From NCBI GenBank assembly GCA_964228555.1, contig CAXQZU010000059.1:62001-126000 (forward strand): a stretch of 64,000 nucleotides of DNA. Direction: 5' to 3'. Under the pieces are notes generated by a model. That model searched no databases, had not been told where the DNA came from, and was given only the letters and a program-made list of their open reading frames with translations. Each line of letters starts with the position of its first letter. Positions within the stretch are counted from its first letter, which is position 1. This stretch comes from CAXQZU01 sp964228555 (GTDB lineage: Bacteria > Planctomycetota > PLA2 > JAEUHO01). The translations under genes and the position numbers were made by a program. Positions 1-10,600 of the stretch are shown here, one piece after another.

Positions 1-1326
<1,326 letters not shown>

Positions 1327-1363
1327 CGTGCTGCGCCGCCGCGGGCGGCAGGGGAGCCCCTCC

Positions 1364-2218
1364 ATGGCCCGCGACGCGCACGCCGACCCCGGCGAGTCCC
1401 CGCCCGGGACCGGCAGCGGCACGCGCCCCGCGGTGTGGGGCATCCTCAACGTCACGCCCGACTCCTTCAGCGATGGTGGCCTGTGGCTGGAGCCGGCGCG
1501 CGCCGTGGAGCAGGCCCTGCGGCTGGTGCAGGAGGGCGCGGACGTCCTCGACGTGGGCGGGGAGAGCACGCGCCCGGGCGCGCACGAGGTGCCCGTGGAC
1601 GAGGAGGTGCGGCGCACCGCCCCGGTGATCGCCGCCCTGCGCGCAGCCCGCGTGGGCGTGCCCATCAGCATCGACACGCGCAAGGCCAGCGTGGCGCGCG
1701 CGGCCCTCGACGCCGGCGCCACGATCGTCAACGACGTCAGCGCCGCCACGCACGACCCGGCCATGCTGGCCACGGTGGCGCAGGCGGGCGCCGGCCTCGT
1801 GCTCATGCACATGCAGGGACAGCCGGCCACCATGCAGCGCGCGCCGGCCTACGGCGACGTGCTGGCCGAGGTCGGCGCGTGGCTGGCGGGGCGGCGCCAG
1901 GCGGCCGAGGCGGCCGGCGTGGCGCCCGGGCGCGTGTGGGTGGACCCCGGCATCGGCTTCGGCAAGACGCTGGAGCACAACCTGGCGCTGCTGCAGGGCC
2001 TCGAGCGGCTGGCGGCCACCGGGCCCGTGCTGCTGGGCGCCTCGCGCAAGTCGTTCCTGGGCGCGCTCACGGGCCGGCCCGCGCCCGAGCGGCTGCTGGG
2101 ATCGCTGGCCTGCGCCGCGCGGGCGCTGCAGGCCGGCGTCGCCGCCGTGCGCGTGCACGACGTGGCCGCCACCCGCGAGCTGCTGGACGTGCTTGCTCGC
2201 GTCTCGCCCGCGCGCTGA
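1364..2218 (+). CDS. folP: Dihydropteroate synthase
   Basis: The protein of 284 residues condenses 6-hydroxymethyl-7,8-dihydropterin pyrophosphate with p-aminobenzoate in folate synthesis and is the sulfonamide target. It has the family signature GILNVTPDSFSDGG near the N-terminus, the DVGGESTRPGA loop, SIDTRKASVA, a late DPGIGFGKT segment and GASRKSFLG, which is the expected order on the TIM barrel. The ATG at 1364 is chosen because a GGGGAG ribosome site at 1351-1356 precedes it. The longer open frame to 1202 would overlap ftsH and has an unusual arginine-rich composition. It is probably cotranscribed with ftsH. Confidence 0.96.
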   Translation: MARDAHADPGESPPGTGSGTRPAVWGILNVTPDSFSDGGLWLEPARAVEQALRLVQEGADVLDVGGESTRPGAHEVPVDEEVRRTAPVIAALRAARVGVPISIDTRKASVARAALDAGATIVNDVSAATHDPAMLATVAQAGAGLVLMHMQGQPATMQRAPAYGDVLAEVGAWLAGRRQAAEAAGVAPGRVWVDPGIGFGKTLEHNLALLQGLERLAATGPVLLGASRKSFLGALTGRPAPERLLGSLACAARALQAGVAAVRVHDVAATRELLDVLARVSPAR

Positions 2219-2250
2219 GCCAGCCCTCCCCGCCGCCGCCGGGCTCCCCG

Positions 2251-2256
2251 TAGACT
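2251..2256 (+). promoter_or_regulatory. Candidate -10 element of cdaA (TAGACT)
   Basis: TAGACT ends seven bases before the GTG start of cdaA at 2263, so a transcript starting at the usual distance would be leaderless or nearly so. No ribosome site is visible between it and the start. A similar hexamer precedes tRNA-Pro (29706), which supports a promoter role. No clear -35 box is seen. Confidence 0.4.
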
Positions 2257-2262
2257 GCGCCC

Positions 2263-3093
2263 GTGCTCGCCCTCGTGCTGCCCAGTGTCTCGCCCCTCGA
2301 CCTCGTCGAGATCCTCGTGCTGTGGGCGGCCGCCTTCGCGCTGCTGCGCTTCCTGCGCCGCAGCGTGGCGGGCGGGCTGTTCCGCGGGCCCGGCCTGCTG
2401 GTGTGGCCGATGATCGCGGTACTCGTGGTGGTGATGACGATGCTGCGCCTCGAGGTGGTGGGCGTGCTGGCGCGCGGCGTCCTGCCGGTGCTCATCCTGG
2501 GTGCCATCGTGGTGTTCCAGGTGGAGCTGCGGCAGGGCATCGCCCGGCTGGGGCAGGGCCAGCTGGTGCAGCGGCTGTTCTCGCGCGGCCGCCCCCGCGC
2601 CCAGGGCGTGCCCCCGCTGGAGGAGCTGGCCGCCGCCGCCTTCCAGCTGCGCGACCGGCGGCTGGGCGCCATCGTGGCGCTGGAGCGCTCCACCGACCTC
2701 TCGGGCTACGTGCAGTCCGGCCTGCGCGTGGACGCGCTGCTCACCAAGGACCTGCTCACCTCGCTGTTCCAGAAGGACGCCGCCCTGCACGACGGGGCCG
2801 TGATCGTGCGCGGCGAGCGCATCGTGGCCGCCAGCTGCTTCCTGCCGCTCACCGAGCAGGCGCTGGACATCGCCTACGGGACCCGCCACCGCGCGGCGCT
2901 GGGCCTCTCGGAGCAGAGCGATGCCTACGTGATCGTCACCAGCGAGGAGCGCGGGCTGGTGGCCGCGGCCCGTGGCGGCGAGCTCACCATCTTCCGCGAC
3001 GCCCAGGAGCTGTGGGCGGACCTGGCCCGCAGCTTCGGCGTGCAGCACGGCGCCGCCGCGACGGCCTCGCCGGCCCCGGGCGAGGCACGATGA
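2263..3093 (+). CDS. cdaA: Diadenylate cyclase CdaA (c-di-AMP synthase)
   Basis: This 276-residue membrane protein makes cyclic di-AMP from two ATP. Three hydrophobic segments (about residues 13-30, 47-62 and 73-90) precede the DAC domain. The two catalytic signatures are intact: DGA at 177-179 (in ALHDGAVIV) and RHR at 208-210 (in GTRHRAAL). Length and layout match CdaA rather than DisA or CdaS. The GTG start at 2263 is taken because the hydrophobic N-terminus begins there. The next gene, a YbbR-repeat protein, starts inside its stop codon, which is the classic cdaA-cdaR pairing in which CdaR modulates the cyclase. The third usual member, glmM, is next door but on the opposite strand. Confidence 0.95.
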   Translation: MLALVLPSVSPLDLVEILVLWAAAFALLRFLRRSVAGGLFRGPGLLVWPMIAVLVVVMTMLRLEVVGVLARGVLPVLILGAIVVFQVELRQGIARLGQGQLVQRLFSRGRPRAQGVPPLEELAAAAFQLRDRRLGAIVALERSTDLSGYVQSGLRVDALLTKDLLTSLFQKDAALHDGAVIVRGERIVAASCFLPLTEQALDIAYGTRHRAALGLSEQSDAYVIVTSEERGLVAAARGGELTIFRDAQELWADLARSFGVQHGAAATASPAPGEAR

Positions 3094-4232
3094 GCGCGCC
3101 CGACGCCCATGCTGCGACACCGGCGGCGAGCCCCTCGCCGCCCGCCCGCTCCTCCTTCGTGGTGCAGGAAGGCTGGCTGCTGGTGCTGAGCCTCGTCCTG
3201 GCCGTGGGCGCCTGGTACGTGGTGCGCGCGCAGGTGGAGACCAGTGTCACGCTCGCGGTGCGCGTGCAGTTCGTGGAGCCGGTGGGCTGCAAGGTGTTCG
3301 CGGGCGACGAGGTCGTGCTGCGGCTGGCGGGCAAGAAGGGCGAGATCGAGGCCGTGCAGCAATCCCTGCAGGTGGAGGGCGCGCGCCTGCCGCTGGTGGT
3401 GCGGGCGCTGGAGCCCGAGGTGGCCTCGCGGCCCATCCGCCAGGGCGAGGACCTCTACCGCCTGCCCTTCCCCGCGCGCCTGCTGGAGGACCCTGCCCGG
3501 CCGCCGCTGCCGGCCGGCGAGGTGGTGCGCATGCGCCGCACGGCGGTGGCGGTGGCCCCGCCGCGCCTGCCGGGCACGCTCCCGGCGGGGTGGCCGGCGG
3601 GCGTCACCATCGAGGTGGAGGTGCTCACCCCCACCATCGAGGTGCTGGCGCCGGTAGACGCCGTGGAAGGCACGCTGCAGCCCGACGCGCTCGACCTCAC
3701 GCCGTGGCGCAGCAGTGCATCGGGCCTGGGCGCACCGGTGGAGGTGACCTTGGGCTTCGAGGGCTGGCGAGGCGAGGGCAGCGAGCGCCTGCGCCAGCGC
3801 CGCGCGGCCGTGGCGCTGCCCGAGGTGCGGGCTCGCCTGCGCTTCGTGGTCCGGCAGGCCGAGACGCTCACCGGCCCGATCAGCATCGTGATCAAGCCTG
3901 GCTACGTGGTGACCGAGCTGCTGGGCGCGCCCGGCGCTGCCTTCGCCAACACGCAGGCCGAGCAGGGCCTGGGCGGACGCACGCAGCCGACCTTCAGCGG
4001 CGAGGTGCGCGCGCCGCGCGAGCTGCTCGAGCGCATGCGGGCCAGCAGCGACCTGTGGCGCTGGACGCTGCGCGTGCAGGACGCCGACCTGCCCACCGAG
4101 GCCGACGCCACCAAGCGCGTGACGGCCCTGCTCACGCTGCAGGCCTTCGACACGCTGGCCGAGCGCGTGGCCCAGGGCCACATCCAGTCCACGCCGCTGT
4201 CGGTGGCCGTCGAGGTGCGGCGCCTGCGCTGA
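3090..4232 (+). CDS. YbbR-domain membrane protein (CdaR-like)
   Basis: The protein has 380 residues: an N-terminal transmembrane segment (about residues 28-45, WLLVLSLVLAVGAWYVV) and an extracytoplasmic part that resembles YbbR repeats. CdaR proteins of this type bind and regulate CdaA through their repeats. The ATG overlaps the cdaA stop (ATGA), indicating translational coupling. Sequence similarity in the repeats is weak by eye and the assignment leans on the single N-terminal membrane anchor and on position after cdaA. The gene is followed at 28 bases by the convergent end of glmM. Confidence 0.8.
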   Translation: MSAPDAHAATPAASPSPPARSSFVVQEGWLLVLSLVLAVGAWYVVRAQVETSVTLAVRVQFVEPVGCKVFAGDEVVLRLAGKKGEIEAVQQSLQVEGARLPLVVRALEPEVASRPIRQGEDLYRLPFPARLLEDPARPPLPAGEVVRMRRTAVAVAPPRLPGTLPAGWPAGVTIEVEVLTPTIEVLAPVDAVEGTLQPDALDLTPWRSSASGLGAPVEVTLGFEGWRGEGSERLRQRRAAVALPEVRARLRFVVRQAETLTGPISIVIKPGYVVTELLGAPGAAFANTQAEQGLGGRTQPTFSGEVRAPRELLERMRASSDLWRWTLRVQDADLPTEADATKRVTALLTLQAFDTLAERVAQGHIQSTPLSVAVEVRRLR

Positions 4233-4259
4233 ACGCGCCGGGCCTGCGCGGGGCGCGGC

Positions 4260-5612
4260 CTAGCCGAGGCCGGCCCGCGCCTCGGCCTCCAGGCGGTCGG
4301 CGGCCTCCGCCACGCGCGCCGCATCACGACCCTCGACCATGATGCGCAACAGCGGCTCGGTGCCCGACCAGCGCACCAGCACGCGGCCGGAGCCGCCGAA
4401 GGCCCGCTCCTCGGCCTCGACGGCCTGCTGCAGCGAGGCCCACGACGCGAGGTCGCGCCGCCGGGTGGCCCGCAGGTTGCGCAGCACCTGCGGATGCCTC
4501 GCGCGCAGTGCGCGCTGCGCGGAGAGGCTGCGGCCGAGGCGCCGCACCGCCTCCAGCGCGCGCACGCCCGCCACCAGCGCATCGCCCAGCAGCACCTGGC
4601 CGCCCCCCGGCACGGGTCGCGCCAGCAGGATGTGGCCCGAGGCCTCGCCGCCCAGGCAGGCGCCTCGCGCGAGCATGCGCTCGGCCACGTGCTTGTCGCC
4701 CACCTGCGCGCGCTCCAGCGCGAGGCCCAGGAGGCGCAGGCGCTCCTCGAGGCCCAAGTTGCTCATCACGGTGGCCACCACGCACGGCACGCCCAGCCCG
4801 CCGCGCGCCTGCATGTCCTCGGCCAGCAGTGCCAGCAGGTCGTCGCCGTCCAGCAACTGGCCCGTCTCGTCAGCCACCAGCACGCGATCGCCATCGCCAT
4901 CGAAGGCGAGGCCGGCCGCCGCGCCCTCGCGCCGCACGACGGCCAGCCACGCCTCGGGGTGCTCGCTGCCGCAGCCCTCGTTGATGGGACGGCTGCCGGC
5001 CGGGTGCAGCGCATGCACGCGCGCGCCCAGCGCCTGCAGCACCGGCACGGCCGTGCTCGTGGTGGCGCCGGCCGCGAGGTCCACCACGACGTGCTGCCCG
5101 GCCAGCGCCCCGGCACCGCCCAGCAGGTCCACGGTCTCGCGCACGTAGCGAGCGGCCCCGTCCTCGCACTCCAGCGCGGGCCCGGGCCCCGCCGCCTGCC
5201 GCGGCGAGGCGCCCACGAGCGACTCCACCTCCTGCTCCTCGGCACGCGTCAGCTTGCGGCCGCCCGTGCTGAAGGCCTTGATGCCGTTGTCGGGTGCCGG
5301 GTTGTGCGAGGCACTCACCATCAGCGCCAGCGGATAGCCCCACGCCGCCGCCGCCCACGCCACGGCGGGCGTGGGCAGGAGGCCCAGGTCCACCGGCGTG
5401 GCGCCGCCCGCGCGCAGCCCCTGCGCCAGCTGGGCCACGAGCGCTGGGCCGCTGGGCCGCGCATCCCGCCCGAGGGCCACGCGCAGGACCCCCTGGGCCT
5501 GCTGGCGCCGCGCCTGCTGGGCCAGCGCACGGCCCACGGCCACCACGGTGGAGGGCGCGAGCCGCCCCTCGCCAGCGCGGTCGCGGATGCCGTCCGTGCC
5601 GAACAGGTCCAC
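4260..5612 (-). CDS. glmM: Phosphoglucosamine mutase
   Basis: This enzyme converts glucosamine-6-phosphate to glucosamine-1-phosphate on the way to UDP-GlcNAc for cell wall. Starting at the GTG at 5612 (GGAG site five bases before it) gives 450 residues, the normal family length, with N-terminus DLFGTDGIRDRAGEG. The phospho-acceptor serine falls at residue 102 in VSASHNP, the same number as in the E. coli enzyme. The metal loop AFDGDGDRV, the sugar loop GGEASGH and the phosphate-binding RWSGTEPLLR near the C-terminus are all present. The open frame extends upstream to 5714 but that part is arginine/cysteine-rich and unlike the family. It converges on ybbR, unlike the co-directional cdaA-cdaR-glmM order known in Firmicutes. 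Confidence 0.96.
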   Translation of the reverse strand: MDLFGTDGIRDRAGEGRLAPSTVVAVGRALAQQARRQQAQGVLRVALGRDARPSGPALVAQLAQGLRAGGATPVDLGLLPTPAVAWAAAAWGYPLALMVSASHNPAPDNGIKAFSTGGRKLTRAEEQEVESLVGASPRQAAGPGPALECEDGAARYVRETVDLLGGAGALAGQHVVVDLAAGATTSTAVPVLQALGARVHALHPAGSRPINEGCGSEHPEAWLAVVRREGAAAGLAFDGDGDRVLVADETGQLLDGDDLLALLAEDMQARGGLGVPCVVATVMSNLGLEERLRLLGLALERAQVGDKHVAERMLARGACLGGEASGHILLARPVPGGGQVLLGDALVAGVRALEAVRRLGRSLSAQRALRARHPQVLRNLRATRRRDLASWASLQQAVEAEERAFGGSGRVLVRWSGTEPLLRIMVEGRDAARVAEAADRLEAEARAGLG

Positions 5613-5755
5613 GCAGGCTCCGGGCTCGAGTACGCCCCGACCGCCGGGGCCGAGGCAGGAGATAGCACGCCGCCGCCCCCGGGCCGTGCGACAACAGGCG
5701 CGATGCGCACGCAAGCCGCCCCCACGGCGTGCCCGCGCGGCCGGAGGCCGCGCGG

Positions 5756-6502
5756 GTGATCCGCCCGCTGCTGGTGCTGGCCACCACCGGCCCCGGGGCC
5801 GAGGTGGGCCTGGCGCTGCCGGGCCCGGGAGGCGCCCATGCGCTCCACCGCCAGGCCCTTGGCGCTGGCGCGGCCCGGGGTCGCGACCTGCTGCCCGCCG
5901 TCCAGCGGCTGCTGGGCGCCGCCGGCCTCGCGCCCCGGGACCTCGCGGCCGTGCTCGTGGACCGCGGCCCGGGCTCCTTCACGGGGGTGAGGCTGGGCGT
6001 GACCGCGGCCAAGGGGCTGGCGCTGGGCCTCTCCATCCCCGTGCTGGGCCTCGAGAGCCTCGAGGTGCTGTGCCACGCTGCGCCGCACGAGCACGCCGTG
6101 CTGGCCGTGCGCGACGCCGGTCGCGGCACGGTGTACGCCACCCTCCACGGGCCGGCGCCCGCCCCCGGGGGAGCGCGCGCCGTGCGGCACGCGCCGGCGC
6201 GGCTGGCAGCCAGCGACCTGCGCACGCTGGACCCGGAGGCCCTGCTGGTGGGCGAGGAAGCCGTGCGCCTCGCCTCCGAGCACGCCCTGCCCCAACGCCC
6301 CCTGCTGCGCGCGGCCGACGCCCCCGCCGTGCTGGCGCTGGGGCTGCGGCGCCTGGCCGAGGGGGCGGCCCACGAGGCCCTGCACCTCGTGCCCACCTAC
6401 CTGCAGGCCTCGGCCCCCGAGCGCCTGCGCGCGGGGGAAGCCGCTGGAGCCGGAGGCGGCGCCAGCCGAACCAAGGGCGCGGACGCCGGCGGGCCTGCCT
6501 GA
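5756..6502 (+). CDS. tsaB: tRNA threonylcarbamoyladenosine biosynthesis protein TsaB
   Basis: TsaB is the non-catalytic ASKHA-fold partner of TsaD in making t6A37 on ANN-decoding tRNAs. The 248-residue product shows the family pattern: an N-terminal LVLATTGPG strand-turn, then DRGPGSFTGVRLGVTAAKG, the best-conserved TsaB signature. The GTG at 5756 is preferred over an in-frame GTG at 5729 because a GGAGG site lies at 5743-5747. Its stop overlaps the start of alr (TGATG), so it heads the operon tsaB-alr-AsmA-manC-ruvX. It diverges from glmM across a 143-base gap. Confidence 0.92.
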   Translation: MIRPLLVLATTGPGAEVGLALPGPGGAHALHRQALGAGAARGRDLLPAVQRLLGAAGLAPRDLAAVLVDRGPGSFTGVRLGVTAAKGLALGLSIPVLGLESLEVLCHAAPHEHAVLAVRDAGRGTVYATLHGPAPAPGGARAVRHAPARLAASDLRTLDPEALLVGEEAVRLASEHALPQRPLLRAADAPAVLALGLRRLAEGAAHEALHLVPTYLQASAPERLRAGEAAGAGGGASRTKGADAGGPA

Positions 6503-7677
6503 TGCTGCACCAACGGACATGGGCCGAGATCGACCTGGGCGCGCTCACGCACAACCATGCCGTGGTGCGCGAGCTCTCCGGGCCCGGGGTGAGCACCATG
6601 CTCGTGCTCAAGGCCAACGCCTACGGCCACGGCGCGGTGCCCGTCGCCTGGCACCTGGGCCGGGAGGGCGTGGCCTGCCTCGGCGTGGGCGACAGCACCG
6701 AGGCCCTCGAGCTGCGCGCGGCGGGCATCACCGCACCCATCCTCATCCTCGGTGCGATCGTGCCCGGCGAGCTGGAGGACGTGGTGCGCGGGGGCATCCT
6801 CGTCACCGTGCACAGCGGCGACCGCGTGCGCATGCTGCGCAAGGCCGCCGAGCGCAGCACGGGTCGCGTGGGCGTGCACCTGAAGGTGGACACGGGCATG
6901 GGGCGGCTGGGCTGCCAGCCCAAGAGCGCGCCGGCCATCGCGCGGGAGATCATGCGCGCCCGGCGGCTGGAGCTGCAGGGCCTGTGCACGCACCTGGCCG
7001 GCACCGGCCCCGAGAGCCGGGGGGACATGGAACGGCAGGTCGAGCGCTTCCGCCGCGTGCTGCGCGCGCTGGAGAAGCAGGGCATCGCGCCCGCGTGGCG
7101 GCATGCCTACGCCTCGCACGCGCTGGCGGCCGGCTTGCCACCCGAGTTCAACCTCGTGCGGCCGGGCCTGTCGATCTACGGCGTGGACAGCTCGGGCACG
7201 CTGGGCGGCCGCCTGCAGCCCGTGCTGGCCTGGCGCACGCAGGTCGCCTTCCTCAAGGACCACACGCGCGGCTCGCGCATCGGCTACGGCGGCACCTTCG
7301 TCGCGCCGCGCCCGACGCGCATCGCCACGCTGCCCGTGGGCTACAACGACGGCTACCGCTTCGCGCTGTCCAACAACGCCGAGGTGCTGGTGCGCGGCAA
7401 GCGCTGCCCCGTGGTGGGCCGCGTCTCGATGGACTACATCACCGTGGACGTCACGGAGGTGCAGGGCGCTCGCGTCACCGACGTCGTGACGCTGCTGGGC
7501 CGCGACGGCGAGGCCTGCATCCCCGTCGAGGAGCTGGCCCGGCGCGCCGCGACCATCCCCTACGAGATCCTGTGCGGCATCGGGCAGCGCGTGCGGCGCA
7601 TCTACCGCGGCCCCGACGGCAGCAGCCCCGAGGGCCCGCCGGCCCCCGGCCCGGCCGCGAGCGGCACGCGCGCGTGA
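6502..7677 (+). CDS. alr: Alanine racemase
   Basis: This PLP enzyme interconverts L- and D-alanine for peptidoglycan. The product has 391 residues. The PLP lysine is Lys37 in VLKANAYGHG and the second catalytic base is Tyr262 in RIGYGGTF, at the spacing usual for the family. The VDTGMGRLG and VSMDYITVDVT segments are also typical. The ATG overlaps the tsaB stop. The last roughly 20 residues are a proline/alanine-rich tail beyond the usual domain. The next gene's GTG start lies within its last codons (GTGA), so the three genes are translationally coupled. It supports the view that this organism makes peptidoglycan. Confidence 0.96.
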   Translation: MLHQRTWAEIDLGALTHNHAVVRELSGPGVSTMLVLKANAYGHGAVPVAWHLGREGVACLGVGDSTEALELRAAGITAPILILGAIVPGELEDVVRGGILVTVHSGDRVRMLRKAAERSTGRVGVHLKVDTGMGRLGCQPKSAPAIAREIMRARRLELQGLCTHLAGTGPESRGDMERQVERFRRVLRALEKQGIAPAWRHAYASHALAAGLPPEFNLVRPGLSIYGVDSSGTLGGRLQPVLAWRTQVAFLKDHTRGSRIGYGGTFVAPRPTRIATLPVGYNDGYRFALSNNAEVLVRGKRCPVVGRVSMDYITVDVTEVQGARVTDVVTLLGRDGEACIPVEELARRAATIPYEILCGIGQRVRRIYRGPDGSSPEGPPAPGPAASGTRA

Positions 7678-10600
7678 CCGTCCCGCCGCTCACCAACGTC
7701 CTGTTCCGCCTGCTGGTGGCCGGCCTCGTGCTGGGCGCGGGGGCGCTGGTCTACGACATCCTGCGCGTGCCCGACCCCGGCATGGTCGGTCGCGCGGCCG
7801 AGTCCTTCCTCGCAGAGGCCTTCGGGCCCGACGCGCGCGTGGGCGGCTTCACCGTGGACATGACCCGCGGCGTGGAGGTGACGGAGCTGCGCGTGCCCTC
7901 CACCTCCGGCAGCGGCACGGGCCTGTCGGCGCGCCGCGTGGTCGTGGAGCACAGCCTGCTGGACCTGTGCGCGCTGGCATGGCGCCCCACCTCGGTGCGC
8001 ATCGAGGGTGCGCGCCTGCGCATGCGCGAGAGCGAGGCCGGCGTGGTGCTGGACTTCCCGCTGGGCATGGGCCAGGGCCGGCGCGGCGGGGACGTGCCCG
8101 AGCTGCGCATCGACGACGCGGAGGTGACCGTGCTGGGCCGCGAGGGCTCCGAGCGCCTTGCGCCGGGTGCGGCGCTGCGGGTGACGGGGCTGGAGGGCTC
8201 GGCGCTGCGGGGCAGCGACGGCCAGCTGGTGGTGCGCGGCAGCCTGCGCGCCCGCGGCCTGGGGCAGGACGACACCCCCATCGACATCACGGGCAGCGCC
8301 GACCCGCGCACGGGCGCGATGGACGTGCTCGTGGTGTGGGACCCGCTGCGCCTGACGCCCGAGCTGCTCGGCAGCCTGAGCACGGAGCTGGCCGAGGCCC
8401 TGGGCAGCCTGCCCGTGGGCGCAGGCCGCCTGGAGGCACGGCTGGTGCGCGAGATGGGCACGGGCGCCGCCGGCGAGCTGGTGGTGACGCCGCGCTGGAT
8501 CGGCGCGATGACCTCGGAGATCGGCGACCTGCCGGGCCTCTCGGCCCTGGCGCCCGACGACAAGGAGCGCCTGCGCCAGCTCTTCGGCGGCGGCGTGCTC
8601 GACGTGGCCGTGGAAGGCGGGCGCCTCGTCCTGCGCTCGCTGAGCACGCGCGTGGGCGATGCGCGCGTGACCGCCAGCGGCTGGGTGGCGCCCGACGGCA
8701 GCGCGCTGGAGCTGGTGGCGGTGCTGGAGGACCTCTCGCTGGAGGATCCCGCCCTGCGCCGGGCACTGGGCCCCCAGGGCGCCGACGTGCTGGACCTGAT
8801 GGTGCTGCGCGGCCGGGCCGATGCGCGCATCACCATCCGTCGCCCCCCGGGCGGCGCGATCGCGTGGGAAGCGGACGTGGCGCTGCGCAAGCTGGCCTTC
8901 AGCTACCTGGGCAAGCGCGACGCCGAGGGACGCCGCATCGGGTTCCCCTACCTGCTGGAGGACGGCGCCGGGCGCGTGCACATCGGGCCCGACGGCGTGC
9001 GCGTGGACGGGATCGAGGGACGCCACGGACCGCGCACCGTGCTGCGCGTGCTGCCGGCCACGCGGCCCAGCTGGCAGGGCGAGGACAGCGGCTGGGTGCG
9101 CTTCGGCCCGGATGGGCCCTCGCTGCGCATCACGCTCGAGGGCTTCGACATCGCGGTGGACGACGACCTGCGCGCCGCCGTGGAGGGCAGCGAGTTCCGC
9201 GGCCTGCTGGACACCTACCAGCTGGAGGGCGTGATCGACCGCGTGGAGGTGGACCTGCGCAGGCTGCCGGGCATCGACGACGCGGTGCGCTCCGAGGTGC
9301 GCCTGACGCTGGACGGCGACCGCTTCCGCTGGCAGCGCTTCCCCGTGCCCGTGCAGGGCCTGCGCGGCGTCGTGACGCTGCGCCGTCCCGTGCTGCCGCA
9401 GGGCGAGCCGCGCGTGGAGCCGGGGCCCGTCGGCCGCGTGCTGTGGCTCGACGTGCGCGGCGAGGTGCCCCAGCAAGACGGGCCGGCGCCCGTGCACCTG
9501 CGCGCCGAGGTGGTGGGCCACCAGCGCCGCGGCCGCCTGCACCTGCGTGGCCTGGGCGTGGACCTCGCCGGCCCGCTGGCCGAGCAGCTGCGCGAGGCCG
9601 AGCTCACGCGCGACGGGCTGGGCGCGCTGTGGGCCTGGCTGGCCCCCGAGGGACGCGCCGACCTCGAGGCCGAGTTCCCGCTGGAGGACGATCCCGAGCC
9701 GCTGCGCATCCTCGCGCGCCTCGAGGGCAACGCCGTGTCGCTGGACGCGGCGGACCAGCGCGACGGCGCGCTGCGCATCGAGGCGCTCACGGGCGTGGTG
9801 ACCGCGGTGGGCAAGGACGTGCGTGCGCAGGGGCTGGAGGGGCTGCTGCTGGGCGCCCCGCTGGAGGTGTCGGGGCGCTGGCCGCAGGGCGGCGACGGCC
9901 CCTTCCGCATCGATGCGCGCACGCTCTCGCCCGTGCCCTTCACCAGCGGCTTCCTCGAGGCCGTGCACCAGCTCAGCGAGTGCACGAGCTTCTTCCCCTA
10001 CGGCCTGGTGCTGGAGCCGGGAGGCGAGGCCGCGCTGGACCTCACGGTGCGCCTCACGGAGGGCACCGACTGCCCCGAGGTCCCCCGCCTCGTGCTGCGC
10101 GATGTCGACCTGGGGCTGCGCTGGCCCCAGGGGCCGTTGCTGGGGCTCTCGGGCGCCCTGCTGTTGTTCGACGATGGCGAGGTGACGGCCGAGCGCCTGG
10201 ACGTGACGCTGCCCGGCCTGGAGGCCCGCATCGAGGACGCGCGCCACGGGCCCGGCGGCCTGCGCGGGCGCTTCGACTTCCGCATGCAGGACTTCCGCAT
10301 CGGCGAGGAGATGCTGGAGGTGCTGCCCGCGGCCACGCGCGAGTTCCTCGAGGACTGGGCCGGCGACCGGCGGCTGGCCACGCCCGGCCTGCGCCTGGCC
10401 CTCGAGCGGGACGGCAGCGTGGCGCTCGACGGGGAGCTCACGCTGCTGGCACGCGAGGGCGCGCCGCCCGGCGGCGCCCCGCGCGGTCGCATGGTGCTGG
10501 AGCAGGTCGCGCTGGGCAGCCCCGACGCGGACGGCGCGCGCACGCTGCGCGGGGCAGCCGTGCTCGACGGCCTGTCCATCGACCCGGGCCTCGCGCTCAG

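Noticed and set aside
5613..5714. Longer glmM start giving 34 extra residues
   Set aside because: The extra part is cysteine/arginine-rich, overlaps the divergent promoter region of tsaB, and the GTG at 5612 has a ribosome site and gives the normal family length.
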